NCBI GenBank assembly: GCA_035295665.1
Contig: DATGIQ010000624.1
Coordinates: 1-22,090 of the forward strand
Origin: DATGIQ01 sp035295665
Lineage (GTDB): Bacteria; Planctomycetota; Planctomycetia; Gemmatales; Gemmataceae
Direction: 5' to 3'
DNA length: 22,090 bases
The notes below the pieces were generated by a model, which had not been told where the DNA came from, ran no database searches, and saw nothing but the letters and a program-made list of their open reading frames with translations. Position 1 is the first letter of the stretch, and each line of letters opens with the position of its first letter. Shown here in pieces: positions 7,809-16,474 of this stretch. The translations under genes and the position numbers were made by a program.

Positions 7809-10319
7809 CTACTCCTCGCCCCGGATCCGCGCCTTCAGCACATGCTTGAGCCGATCTTCGATCTTCTTGTGCGCCTTGTCCACCTCTTTATCGGTGAGCG
7901 TGCGGTCATCGGCTTGGTAACTGAGCGCATAAGCCAAACTCTTCGTACCGGCCGGGATACTCTCGCCCCGGTAGAGATCGAACAAGCGGCCCTCGCGCAG
8001 CAACGGCGCCCCGGCAGCGCGGATCTCCGCCAGCACCCGCTCGGCAGTCACCGGCTCCTCGACGATGACGGCAATGTCGCGCAGCGCGGCCGGAAAGCGG
8101 GGCACTGGCGTATAACTGTAGCGCTCCGGGACCGCAGCCAGGATCTTCTCCAGGTCGAATTCCGCAGCGAGCACCGGCCGGCCGCCTAGCTCGTAAGCGT
8201 CGCCGACCTTGGGGTGCAGAACGCCAAAGGTACCCACCGCTTGTCCGCCCACGAGCAACTCCGCAGCTTTGCCCGGATGCAGATAGGCTGTGGCCGCCGG
8301 CCGATAATCAACCTCCGGGAGGTGCAAACCGGCGACGAGTGCTTCGACGGTCCCTTTGAGGTCAAAGAAGTCCAAGAGTGGCGCCTCCGCACCAGGAGGC
8401 TCGGCCCAGAAATCGGGTTGGCGCCGGCCGGTCAGGACCAGGGCCAGCCGCCGGGGTTCACGGGGCAGTGGTTGACCCGGCTGGGGCAGATAAACCGCAC
8501 CGATCTCGAACAAGCGCAAATCCTGGGTATGGCGCAGATTGGCCGCCGCCACTTGCAATACGCCGGCCAGGATGCTGTGCCGCATCACCACGCGCTCACT
8601 GCTGATCGGGTTGACCAATCGAACATAGTCTTCGGCCGGCAACTGCAACGGCGCTTCGCGGGCCGGCTCGGTCAGGGAATAGGTGATGATTTCCTGCAAG
8701 CCGAAATTGACCAGCAGGTCGCGGGTCTTCTCTTCGAGGACCAAGGGCCAATTCGTGTGCTGCTCCGGCAACCGATCGGCCAAGAGCGTTGCCGGCAAGC
8801 GATCGTAGCCATGAATCCGCACCAGGTCTTCAATCAGGTCCGCACTACCGGCTTGAATATCGAGGCGATGCGGCGGTGTGGTCACGCGGAGCTTGTCCGC
8901 TCCCGCCGGTTCAATCTGGAATTCGAGGGCACGCAAGATGCGCGTGGCTTCCGTGATGGGGAAGTCCATGCCAAGGATACGGCGGACCTCGCTCATCTCC
9001 AGAAAGATGACCTGGGGCGGGATCGGGGACGGGTAGTGATCGACGATCCCGGAACACACCGTGCCGCCGGCATGCACGCGCATCAGCTCGGCGGCACGCT
9101 CCCCGGCCGGTCGCACGGTCTCCGGATGGATGCCGCGGCTAAAACGCATGCTCGCTTCGCTGGGGAGATTGAACGCTTTCATCGTGCGGCGGATGCTCCG
9201 GAAATCAAAATTCGCCGATTCCAGCAGGATCCGCCGCGTATCGGCCCTGACCTCAGTGTCGGCACCGCCCATCACGCCCGCCAGGGCAATGGGACCGGTG
9301 TTGTCGGCAATGACCAGGTTGTCCGGCCCCAGCCCGCGCTCGGCCCCGTCGAGCGTCGTCAACACCTCTCCCTTCCGAGCCGAGCGCACCGTGATGGTCG
9401 GCGGCTTGCCGTGATTGCGTTTCACCAACAGGTCGTAATCGAACGCATGCAGCGGCTGGCCCCATTCGAGCATGACATAGTTGGTGATGTCCACAATGTT
9501 GTTGATAGGCCGCATGCCCGCATAAGTCAGGCGTCGCTGCATCCACCCCGGTGCCGGACCGCTGTGCACGTCCTCGATGAGGAGGGCGGCATAACGAGTC
9601 GAAAGCTTGGGGTCTTCGATGGCCACGTTCACCCGGCCGGCAATGGGTCCACCGGTAGCCTGCACGGCATGGCCGGGGAGGCGAACGCTCTGCTCCGTCA
9701 AGGCTGCCACTTCCCGCGCTACCCCAATCATGGAGAGACACCGAGCCAGGTTGGGCGTGACATCCAGGTCCAGGATGATCTCGCCCATGAAGTCGGCCAA
9801 GGGCGTACCGGGCGGCACCTCCTCATCCAAGAGGATAATCCCTTCGTGCTCCTCGGAGATTCCCAGCTCGTAAGCCGAGCAGACCATGGCGTCGCTGGGG
9901 ACGCCACGGATCTTGCTCGGCTTGAGTTCGCGCAGCACTTTCGTCTCGGCATGGCCATCAAAAAGGACGGAGCCGGCCAGGGCCACGATGACCGTCTGGC
10001 CGTGATCGCCGACCTTGATATTGGGAGCGCCGGTGACGACGGTTTTGGGTTGGGCGGCCCCGTAGTCTACGGTGGCCAGGGTCAGCCGGTCCGCATTCGG
10101 ATGACGCTCGACGGTCAGCACTTTGCCGAGGACAATTTTGTCCCGGTGCCAGACAGGTCCGGCATCCTCTTCCTTGACGTGCAATCCCTCCGGAACCGGC
10201 ACGCCGATGGTCCGTATGCTGGCCACTTCCAGCCCCGCCAGGGTCAGCCGTTCGGCGAGCTGCGCCACCGACGCAGGCAGAGGGACATAATCACGCAGCC
10301 AGCTCAGGGGAACTTTCAT
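7809..10319 (-). CDS. pheT: phenylalanine--tRNA ligase subunit beta
   Basis: 836 residues, normal for bacterial PheT. The beta subunit of the alpha2beta2 enzyme that charges tRNA-Phe; it carries the tRNA-binding and editing modules. Order of domains: N-terminal MKVPLSWLRDYV; tRNA-binding OB fold from about 60 (VERHPNADRL, VVTGAPN); B3/B4 editing region about 215-420 (MRPINNIVDITNYVMLEWGQ, HAFDYD, GVMGGADTEV); B5 domain around 430-505; catalytic-like core with a GLQEIITYSL segment; C-terminal ferredoxin-like anticodon-binding domain (PRFPAALRDIAVIVEEPV, SLAYALSYQADDRTLTDKEV). It follows glnS by 21 bases. pheS, often adjacent in bacteria, is not in the window. Its upstream AGGAAGG lies unusually far from the ATG. 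Confidence 0.97.
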   Translation of the reverse strand: MKVPLSWLRDYVPLPASVAQLAERLTLAGLEVASIRTIGVPVPEGLHVKEEDAGPVWHRDKIVLGKVLTVERHPNADRLTLATVDYGAAQPKTVVTGAPNIKVGDHGQTVIVALAGSVLFDGHAETKVLRELKPSKIRGVPSDAMVCSAYELGISEEHEGIILLDEEVPPGTPLADFMGEIILDLDVTPNLARCLSMIGVAREVAALTEQSVRLPGHAVQATGGPIAGRVNVAIEDPKLSTRYAALLIEDVHSGPAPGWMQRRLTYAGMRPINNIVDITNYVMLEWGQPLHAFDYDLLVKRNHGKPPTITVRSARKGEVLTTLDGAERGLGPDNLVIADNTGPIALAGVMGGADTEVRADTRRILLESANFDFRSIRRTMKAFNLPSEASMRFSRGIHPETVRPAGERAAELMRVHAGGTVCSGIVDHYPSPIPPQVIFLEMSEVRRILGMDFPITEATRILRALEFQIEPAGADKLRVTTPPHRLDIQAGSADLIEDLVRIHGYDRLPATLLADRLPEQHTNWPLVLEEKTRDLLVNFGLQEIITYSLTEPAREAPLQLPAEDYVRLVNPISSERVVMRHSILAGVLQVAAANLRHTQDLRLFEIGAVYLPQPGQPLPREPRRLALVLTGRRQPDFWAEPPGAEAPLLDFFDLKGTVEALVAGLHLPEVDYRPAATAYLHPGKAAELLVGGQAVGTFGVLHPKVGDAYELGGRPVLAAEFDLEKILAAVPERYSYTPVPRFPAALRDIAVIVEEPVTAERVLAEIRAAGAPLLREGRLFDLYRGESIPAGTKSLAYALSYQADDRTLTDKEVDKAHKKIEDRLKHVLKARIRGEE

Positions 10320-10340
10320 GGGTGGTTGATCGATCCTTCC

Positions 10341-12122
10341 TCACTTGCGGCTCTTGACTTGGGATGGGGCTTTTTCCGTCTTCTCGATCTTCGCCCAGGA
10401 ATCGCGCAGTGACACCGTCCGGTTGAAGACCAGTGCATCCGCCTTGGAATCCGGATCGACGCTGAAATACCCTTGGCGTTCGAACTGATACCGGCTTCCC
10501 GCCGTTGCCCCGGCCAGACTCGGCTCGACCCAGCACGAAGCCAAAACTTCCAGAGAATGTGGGTTCAGGTTCGTTTTGTAGTCGCATCCTTCGGGGATGT
10601 CGTCGGGATCCGGCTTGGCAAAGAGATGATCGTAAAGCCGTACTTCCGCCCGGAGCGCGTGGGCGGCCGAGACCCAGTGAATCGTCCCTTGCACTTTTCG
10701 GCCATCCGGTGAAGCGCCGCCGCGCGTCTGCGGATCATAGGTGCAATGCAGCTCGACCACCTCGCCAGTTGCCTTGTCCTTCACCACATCCACGCAGGTG
10801 ATGTAATAGCCCCAGCGTAGTCGGACTTCCCGACCGGGGGCCAGGCGGAAGTACTTTTTCGGCGGATTCTCCAGGAAATCGTCCCGTTCGATGTACAGCA
10901 CGCGCGCAAACGGCACCTTGCGTTTGCCCGCGCTGGGGTCCTCCGGATTGTTGATCGCTTCCAGCTCCTCGACTTGCCCTTCCGGATAGTTGTCCAGGAT
11001 GACACGCAGCGGCCGCAATACAGCCAGGACGCGCGGAGCCCGCTTGTTGAGGTCCTCTCGCAGACTATCTTCCAACCAGGACATATCGATGGTGCCGGGG
11101 AACTTCGACACGCCGATGCGTTCGCAAAAGTTGCGAATCGATTCAGGGGTGTAGCCGCGGCGGCGCAGCCCGCACAGCGTCGGCATCCGTGGATCATCCC
11201 AACCGCTGACGTAGCCCCCCTTGACCAGCTCCAGGAGCTTGCGCTTGCTCATCACCGTGTAGGTCAGATTGAGGCGGGCGAACTCGATCTGCTGCGGGTG
11301 ATAGATCCCCAGTTGGTCAAGATACCAGTCGTACAGCGGACGGTTGTTCTCGAATTCCAGGGTGCAGATGGAATGGGTAATCCGCTCGATCGAATCAGAT
11401 TGGCCATGCGTGAAATCGTACATCGGGTAGATGCACCACCGATCGCCCGTGCGGTGATGGCTGGCATGGAGGATGCGGTACATGACCGGGTCGCGCAGGT
11501 TCACATTGGGTGAGGCCATGTCAATCTTGGCCCGCAGAGTGTGCGAGCCGTCCAGGAACTCTCCTGCGCGCATGCGCTCGAACAGGTTGAGATTTTCCTC
11601 AACGGTACGGTTGCGGTAGGGGCTGTCCTTGCCGGGAGCGGTCAGAGTGCCACGATACTCGCGGATCTGGTCCGCGTTCAGGTCGCAGACATAGGCCTTG
11701 CCCGCCTTGATAAGCTGCACCGCCCATTGGTAGAGCTGTTCGAAATAGTCCGAGGCGTAGTAGAGCCGATCGGCCCAATCAAACCCCAGCCAGTGCACAT
11801 CCTCCATGATCGATTCGACGTATTCGACATCTTCCTTGGTCGGGTTGGTATCATCGAAGCGCAGGTTGCACAGGCCGTTGTACTTGGCCGCCAGGCCGAA
11901 ATTGAGGCAGATCGACTTGGCATGGCCAATGTGCAGATAGCCATTGGGTTCCGGCGGAAAGCGCGTGTGCACTCGGCCGCCGAATTTATTGGTTTTGAAA
12001 TCCTCTTCGATGATGGTCTCGATGAAATTCAGCCCACGTCCGGAATCGGCCACGTTGCCGTCCATGCCATTGTTTGCGTTGTTCTTGCCGTCAGGGCGTT
12101 CTTTGGGGTTTTTCACGTCCAT
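10341..12122 (-). CDS. glnS: glutamine--tRNA ligase
   Basis: 593 residues from the ATG at 12122, which has AAGGTAGGA six bases upstream; a longer frame to 12182 would overlap the upstream gene by 38 bases and adds no recognisable sequence. Class I synthetase charging tRNA-Gln directly. HIGH motif in NGYLHIGHAKS (HIGH at 64-67); KMSKS equivalent VMSKR at 290-294; the GlnRS-type segment YDFTHGQSDSIERITHS and FENNRPLYDW lies between them; the C-terminal half forms the two beta-barrel anticodon domains (YFRLAPGREVRLRWGYYI, PHSLEVLASCWVEPSL, RYQFERQGYFSVDPDS). A polar, Asn-rich leader of about 30 residues precedes the catalytic core. It sits 22 bases after the Uma2 gene and 21 before pheT, so the three probably form one transcript. 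Confidence 0.97.
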   Translation of the reverse strand: MDVKNPKERPDGKNNANNGMDGNVADSGRGLNFIETIIEEDFKTNKFGGRVHTRFPPEPNGYLHIGHAKSICLNFGLAAKYNGLCNLRFDDTNPTKEDVEYVESIMEDVHWLGFDWADRLYYASDYFEQLYQWAVQLIKAGKAYVCDLNADQIREYRGTLTAPGKDSPYRNRTVEENLNLFERMRAGEFLDGSHTLRAKIDMASPNVNLRDPVMYRILHASHHRTGDRWCIYPMYDFTHGQSDSIERITHSICTLEFENNRPLYDWYLDQLGIYHPQQIEFARLNLTYTVMSKRKLLELVKGGYVSGWDDPRMPTLCGLRRRGYTPESIRNFCERIGVSKFPGTIDMSWLEDSLREDLNKRAPRVLAVLRPLRVILDNYPEGQVEELEAINNPEDPSAGKRKVPFARVLYIERDDFLENPPKKYFRLAPGREVRLRWGYYITCVDVVKDKATGEVVELHCTYDPQTRGGASPDGRKVQGTIHWVSAAHALRAEVRLYDHLFAKPDPDDIPEGCDYKTNLNPHSLEVLASCWVEPSLAGATAGSRYQFERQGYFSVDPDSKADALVFNRTVSLRDSWAKIEKTEKAPSQVKSRK

Positions 12123-12144
12123 GGCTTTCCTACCTTGCCTCCAC

Positions 12145-12768
12145 TCATGGCAACAGCTCACGCACGGTGATACGGCCGACATCGCTTCCCTCGATCACGA
12201 CAGGGATCATATCGGACGCACCGTAGACGTGGCAGGTGCCATATTCGGGCTGTTCAGCCGGTCCAGACGGATTGGTATATACTTCAACCCGATTTTCCAG
12301 AAGATCGATGATCCAGTAAATGGGGATACGTGCCGCGGCGTAGAGCCGTTTCTTGGTACCCCGATCGCGCTCCAAGCTGGCCTCCGCCACTTCCACCAGG
12401 AGGGCGACGTTTTGCGGACCGGGGTGACGGCTGGCGTATCGGCGCGGCTTGCCGCGCACCACGGCGACACCGGGTTCCGGCTCACTGTCCTCCAAGGTAA
12501 CGGGCTCCTGTGTATCCACATACCACCCTGCCGGTACGACCCGCTCGAGGGCGGTGCGTGTCAAGCCGGTCGATAAGCGATGGGGGGGATTCTTAGGCAT
12601 CTTAGCTACTAGCCAGCCTTCCAGCAACTCGACGGGATCGTCCTCGGCGAGGATACCGGCGCGAATCATGGCATGATATGGGTTCCGATTTAGATGCCAG
12701 ATCGGGTCGGCTGGGACAGCCGGCCACCGCCCGGTGGCGAACGAGACCGGCTGCGTGAGGACAGACAC
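12145..12768 (-). CDS. Uma2 family (DUF820) nuclease-fold protein, active site possibly altered
   Basis: 207 residues from a GTG start at 12768 preceded by AAAAGGAGC at good spacing. The Uma2 pattern is visible: N-terminal helix region HAMIRAGILAEDDPVELLEG, then LEDSEPEPGVAVVRG, then VALLVEVAEASLERDR, K139/K140, and YAAARIPIYWIIDLLENR. The family has a PD-(D/E)XK endonuclease-like fold, and planctomycetes carry many copies; their biological role is poorly defined. In the usual family consensus the segment reads PxPDVAV, with the Asp a metal ligand. Here residue 100 is Gly (GGT at 12471-12469), so the nuclease site may be dead even though Glu126 and the downstream D...K motif remain. It leads the glnS-pheT run. 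Confidence 0.88.
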   Translation of the reverse strand: MSVLTQPVSFATGRWPAVPADPIWHLNRNPYHAMIRAGILAEDDPVELLEGWLVAKMPKNPPHRLSTGLTRTALERVVPAGWYVDTQEPVTLEDSEPEPGVAVVRGKPRRYASRHPGPQNVALLVEVAEASLERDRGTKKRLYAAARIPIYWIIDLLENRVEVYTNPSGPAEQPEYGTCHVYGASDMIPVVIEGSDVGRITVRELLP

Positions 12769-12889
12769 TCAATCGCTCCTTTTCACGATGGCTGCGCGGA
12801 CTCCAACGGAACCGCTTCGCGCTTGAGTTCATCTTACTCGACTGTGCCGAAAGCGGCCCAGACCAAGTCCGCCAGCAGAGCGGAAGCGG

Positions 12890-14155
12890 CTAAGCGGACG
12901 AATCTCGACGCGTTCCCCAGACATCCGGCGTCCTCACATGCTCGGGGCGGACACCCATGCCGATCAGGCGCGCGGGGATGCGCCGCAAAATGGGCCAGCG
13001 GCGCAGGAGCCGCAATGGCCAAGGGAGTGCGAGTTGTTTTTGGCTACCGAGAATCCGGCGGATGACGCGGTCCTGGATGATGATTTGCAAGCGTTGCGTC
13101 ACACGGGTGGGGAATTCGCGCCGACGTTGGACCTTGCGGAGCTGGCTTTGGGCGACCGCAGTGTTTCGGAGCGGCTCGGCCAAGATGTTGGCCGCGGCGA
13201 TGGCGTCCTGGATGGCCAGGTTGATGCCGACGCCGCCCACCGGAGACATCGCATGGGCCGCGTCGCCGATGCACAAGAGTCCCGGCCGATACCACGTTCG
13301 CAGACGGTCCACTGCAACGGTCAGAAGTTTCACATCACCCCAGTCGCGCAACTCTCCGACCCGATTGCTCATGAACGGGGCGATCTCGGCAATATGATCC
13401 CGGAAGGCCTGGAGACCGCCCTGCCGGATTTCTTCGATGCCCCCCTTGGCGATGACGTAGCCACACTGCCAGTAATCCCCACGATCGAGCATGATGAAAA
13501 TCTTGCCCCGATCGAAGCGGCCCAACGGCTGCTTGGGATCGCCGGCCTGCCGGGAGAGCCGCATCCAGAGCACGTCCATGGGAGCACCGCGGTTATCGAC
13601 CCGAAGGCCGGCCCGCTCACGGACCGTCGAATGGCGTCCATCGGCGCCGACGACCAGGTGGGCGCGGACCTCACGGGGACCTTCGGGGGTTGTCACGGTC
13701 ACGCCGGCGATGCGATCTCCTTCCGTAAGGAGGCCGGTGACCTCCGCCTGCATCATGACGTGGAAGGTGGGATAGCGTTTGCCCCGTTCGGCGAGGAAAT
13801 TCAGGAAATCCCACTGGGGCATGAAGGCAATGAACGGGCACCGGGTGGGGAGGTGGGAAAAGTCGGCGACGATCACTTCCTTACCGCTGATGTATCCGCT
13901 TACCTGCCGTGCCTCCTGGTGTGGCCGCTGAAGGAAATCCTCGAGGATGCCGAGCTCGTGCATCACCTGGAGCGTGGACGGATGGATGGTATCGCCGCGG
14001 AAATCGCGAAGGAAGTCAGCATGTTTTTCGAGGACGAGCACCTCCACACCGCCTCGAGCGAGCAGAAAGGCCAGCATCATGCCGGCCGGCCCACCGCCGG
14101 TGATGCAACAACGTACATGGGTTGTCGGGATGGGGGAAGGAGTTTGCTCGGACAT
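12890..14155 (-). CDS. FAD-dependent monooxygenase, class A (PHBH/UbiH-like)
   Basis: 421 residues from the ATG at 14155. The frame stays open to 14539, but that extension crosses a tRNA-Leu remnant and has no domain, and the FAD-binding strand starts right after the chosen Met. Motifs: GGGPAG at 20-25 followed by LLARGGVEVLVLEKH (FAD ADP-binding Rossmann unit); VVGADGRHSTVRERAG at 168-183 (DG motif); CIGDAAHAMSPVGGVGINLA at 295-314 (GD motif, FAD ribityl contact). These three together define the p-hydroxybenzoate hydroxylase class, which uses NAD(P)H and oxygen to hydroxylate aromatic or related substrates. No Shine-Dalgarno is evident. The C-terminal 80 residues are basic and amphipathic, perhaps membrane-associating. 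Substrate unknown; a role in quinone or aromatic metabolism is a guess from the family. It is separated from Uma2 by 121 bp. Confidence 0.9.
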   Translation of the reverse strand: MSEQTPSPIPTTHVRCCITGGGPAGMMLAFLLARGGVEVLVLEKHADFLRDFRGDTIHPSTLQVMHELGILEDFLQRPHQEARQVSGYISGKEVIVADFSHLPTRCPFIAFMPQWDFLNFLAERGKRYPTFHVMMQAEVTGLLTEGDRIAGVTVTTPEGPREVRAHLVVGADGRHSTVRERAGLRVDNRGAPMDVLWMRLSRQAGDPKQPLGRFDRGKIFIMLDRGDYWQCGYVIAKGGIEEIRQGGLQAFRDHIAEIAPFMSNRVGELRDWGDVKLLTVAVDRLRTWYRPGLLCIGDAAHAMSPVGGVGINLAIQDAIAAANILAEPLRNTAVAQSQLRKVQRRREFPTRVTQRLQIIIQDRVIRRILGSQKQLALPWPLRLLRRWPILRRIPARLIGMGVRPEHVRTPDVWGTRRDSSA

Positions 14156-14353
14156 GGATTGGGTCTCTGCAATCAAGTTTGGTCGCTGGGGATGGATGAG
14201 CCGCCGTAGTTTTCCTATGACTTGCGGGGCGGCGGAGGGGAAAACTTCGGGAGGCGGAGTGGAAGAGAGCTTAGAAGGATGTCGGCAGCTGCTTTGGTCG
14301 TCTTGATTTGCGCTTCCGCTGCGATAAGCTAACAACGGAAATGCACCATCCGC

Positions 14354-14392
14354 GCCGGAGTGGCGGAATTGGCAGACGCGCCAGGTTGAGGG
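14354..14392 (+). pseudogene. tRNA-Leu(GAG) 5' half, broken after the anticodon loop
   Basis: From 14354 the sequence follows a bacterial tRNA-Leu: acceptor strand GCCGGAG, TG, D stem GCG/CGC around GAATTGGCAGA, then anticodon stem CCAGG (14381-14385) and loop TTGAGGG with anticodon GAG (14388-14390). The expected 3' stem CCTGG is absent; GCTTCTGG follows instead and no T-loop of the TTCRA type appears downstream. A weak acceptor-like CTTCCGC at 14426-14432 could pair with six of seven acceptor bases, so a decayed whole gene is an alternative to a clean truncation. It sits about 190 bp before an integrase gene, as expected of an attachment site. It should not yield a functional tRNA. Confidence 0.7.
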
Positions 14393-14500
14393 GCTTCTGG
14401 TCAAAGCCCAAGTGAGATCCAATTTCTTCCGCGCTTGTCTCTGAAGGACATAGGTTTGCGTCGCTTTCCATAAAATGCCTCTCATTTCTGTCGGTGCCGG

Positions 14501-14520
14501 TGTGACCATTTTGTGACCAT
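14501..14520. repeat. tandem TGTGACCAT pair upstream of the integrase
   Basis: TGTGACCAT occurs at 14501-14509 and 14512-14520, an 11-bp period or one helical turn, 60 bp before the integrase start. The spacing and place suit paired arm-type binding sites for the recombinase or an autoregulatory operator. A related pair lies past the integrase at 16178-16200. Confidence 0.55.
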
Positions 14521-14582
14521 GGCTTGGGTGACATTGCAATCACGTCGATTGTCCTCCGCTTTAGGATTTACCGGAGGACATG

Positions 14583-15884
14583 ATGGCGGTTACCGAGAAA
14601 CGCGGCGAGTGGTACTGGATCGACTTCCGGTTCGGCGGCAGACGGTATCGGCAATCCCTGAAAACCCATGATCCCACGGTCGCGGAAACCGTGGCCGGCG
14701 GGGTCAATCGCACGCTCATGCTTCTGGAGCAGGAAGCTCTGCAAATCCCCGAGGGCGCCGACATCGTTTCTTTCGTGCTCAGCGGTGGCCGTGCAGTGAA
14801 GTCCTGCGAATCCAATGGGCACTTGAAAGAGCCGACGACCCTTGCCCAGCTGACGGAGAAGTACCTTGAAACGCTGTCGATCGGAGCGGTGGAGCAAAGT
14901 TCCCTGAAGACGATTCAAATGCACCTGCAGCATGTCATCAAGACGCTGGGAGGGCGCTTCCGGATAGGAGGGCTTACCCTGAATGATCTACAAGGGCACG
15001 TCAACACGCGGGCGACCAAGAAGGGAATCCGAGGCCGGAAGCTGAGCGCCATGACTCTCAGAAAGGAAATCGCCAGTCTGCGAGCCGCCTGGAACTGGGG
15101 CGTGTTGGCGGGACTGGTTGACGGGCCTTTCCCGAATAAGGGGCTCAGGTTCCCGAAACTGGACGAAAAGCCGCCATATCAGACCTGGGGCGAGATCGAA
15201 AGAAGGATTGCCGCTGGCGGCTTGACGAAGGAGCAAATCGCCGACCTCTGGGACTGCCTGTACCTTCGGCCCGGCGAGATTGCGGAGTTGCTCGCCTATG
15301 TCAAGGAACATGGGACACAGCCCTGGGTAAACCCGCTCGTTTGCGCGGCGGCTCATACGGGGGCCCGGCGAAGTGAACTCTTGCGGACGCAGATTGCCGA
15401 TGTGGATTTTTCCGGGGGCACAATTCTGCTCCATGAAAAGAAGCGGTCGCGGGAGAAGCGGACAACCCGGAGGGTGACGATTACGCCTTTGCTGAGACAG
15501 GTGCTGCAAGAATGGCTTGAGGTTCATCCTGGCGGGCCTTGGCTTTTCGCGCAGAAGGCAAAGATAGTCCGCAGCAAGACGAAGCGTTCAGCGGCTACCC
15601 AGGTGACCCGAGATGAGAGCCACGATCATTTCAAGCGATCCTTGGCGGAAAGCAAGTGGAAGGTTCTGAGAGGCCTTCATTCGCTGCGGCATAGTTTCAT
15701 AAGCTGTTTAGCCGGCGCCGGCGTCGATCAAAGAATCATTGACGAGCTGGCAGGGCACCAAACACCGGAGCAACAGAAGCGGTATCGGCATCTCGGACCT
15801 GACTTGAAGCAGGAGGCTGTGGCCAGGGTGTTTGGGCAAGTTCCCGTAGTGCAGCGGAACGGCGGATTGCCGGTTGGAGGTTAG
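14583..15884 (+). CDS. tyrosine recombinase / phage-type integrase
   Basis: 433 residues from the second of two adjacent ATGs: GGAGG lies five bases before the ATG at 14583 but only two before that at 14580. The N-terminus (GEWYWIDFRFGGRRYRQSL) is an AP2-like arm-binding region. Residues 86-180 form a SAM-like core-binding domain. The catalytic domain starts near 245. The full active-site set is present: Arg262 in HTGARRSELL, Lys286 or 287 in the beta-hairpin HEKKR, His366 and Arg369 in HSLRHSFIS, His392 in AGHQ, and Tyr401 in KRYRHL. It should catalyse site-specific strand exchange. A tRNA-Leu fragment lies about 190 bp upstream, so it is the likely agent of an integration at that tRNA gene. 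There is no adjacent excisionase. The C-terminal 30 residues look disordered. Confidence 0.93.
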   Translation: MAVTEKRGEWYWIDFRFGGRRYRQSLKTHDPTVAETVAGGVNRTLMLLEQEALQIPEGADIVSFVLSGGRAVKSCESNGHLKEPTTLAQLTEKYLETLSIGAVEQSSLKTIQMHLQHVIKTLGGRFRIGGLTLNDLQGHVNTRATKKGIRGRKLSAMTLRKEIASLRAAWNWGVLAGLVDGPFPNKGLRFPKLDEKPPYQTWGEIERRIAAGGLTKEQIADLWDCLYLRPGEIAELLAYVKEHGTQPWVNPLVCAAAHTGARRSELLRTQIADVDFSGGTILLHEKKRSREKRTTRRVTITPLLRQVLQEWLEVHPGGPWLFAQKAKIVRSKTKRSAATQVTRDESHDHFKRSLAESKWKVLRGLHSLRHSFISCLAGAGVDQRIIDELAGHQTPEQQKRYRHLGPDLKQEAVARVFGQVPVVQRNGGLPVGG

Positions 15885-16474
15885 ACAGCTGGTTCGAGTA
15901 ATAATGCGACACCCCTTTGGCGTTAGCGCTGCATGCGGGACGTCCGCTCGAACAGCCGGATGACTATCCTGGCCGCCTGGGTCGTGATAGAAGCGGGCAT
16001 GGCATTCGCAGGACGGATAAATTCGCCCCGAAGACCTGCAGATTAGAAGGTGGATGCTCCAGGTTGGCGGGCGGCACCTCAAGGGCTGGCAGGCACAAAA
16101 GTTACGGCCGAATCGGGCAGCCCGAAGATTGCCGTTACTTCACGTATTTTGTTGTATTTTTATTTCGTTTTCAATGGATTCTGTACCACATTCTGTACCA
16201 GTTGGGCGAGAAATGAATAGCCATTTCCGGCAGATTGTTGCACCACGAGACCCGGCCTAACTTTCCCCCTTGGGCACTCCGGCTCGTTCCATTGCCACGG
16301 TGCAACGCAGTTCCGCCGATCTGTGGAGGTCGCTGCGACCACCGCTCATCACTTCCGTCCACACGGGTTGCGGCCTGAAGAGCTGTCCGCAGAGCCGAAG
16401 GAAGCAAAGCTTTCAGAGAGACTGCAGCCTACCTTACGCCGGTGGACCCGTCTGCACAGCAGCTCAAGCTATTC
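15885..16474. other. 590-bp stretch without a recognised gene
   Basis: No frame on either strand here shows a domain or coding character that I recognise. The longest frames are low-complexity and have no ribosome binding site. The only structured items are an A+T-rich patch at about 16140-16180 and the tandem CTGTACCA pair at 16178-16200. It may contain the far end of the integrase-bearing element. Confidence 0.6.
16178..16200. repeat. tandem ATTCTGTACCA pair downstream of the integrase
   Basis: ATTCTGTACCA occurs at 16178-16188 and again at 16190-16200, a 12-bp period, next to an A+T-rich patch. It resembles the TGTGACCAT pair at 14501-14520 in sequence, period and orientation, differing mainly by one inserted base. 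Candidate recombinase binding sites marking the other side of the element. Confidence 0.55.

Noticed and set aside
8214..10412. 732-codon plus-strand frame opposite pheT
   Set aside because: Antisense frame over a gene with full PheT domains; long antisense frames are common in G+C-rich genes and this one has no recognisable motif.
12938..14209. 423-codon plus-strand frame opposite the FAD monooxygenase
   Set aside because: Antisense shadow; the minus-strand product has all three flavin motifs.
14156..14539. N-terminal extension of the FAD monooxygenase to an ATG at 14539
   Set aside because: The extension crosses the tRNA-Leu remnant, shows no domain or export signal, and the FAD-binding strand begins directly after the Met at 14155.
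16059..16066. CCAGGTTG copy downstream of the integrase as a possible second att site matching the tRNA core
   Set aside because: Only eight contiguous bases match plus a few scattered ones, which is expected by chance in a window of this size, and no tRNA 3' half follows.
15917..16216. 99-codon plus-strand frame after the integrase
   Set aside because: No ribosome binding site, no recognisable domain, and composition unlike the confident genes.
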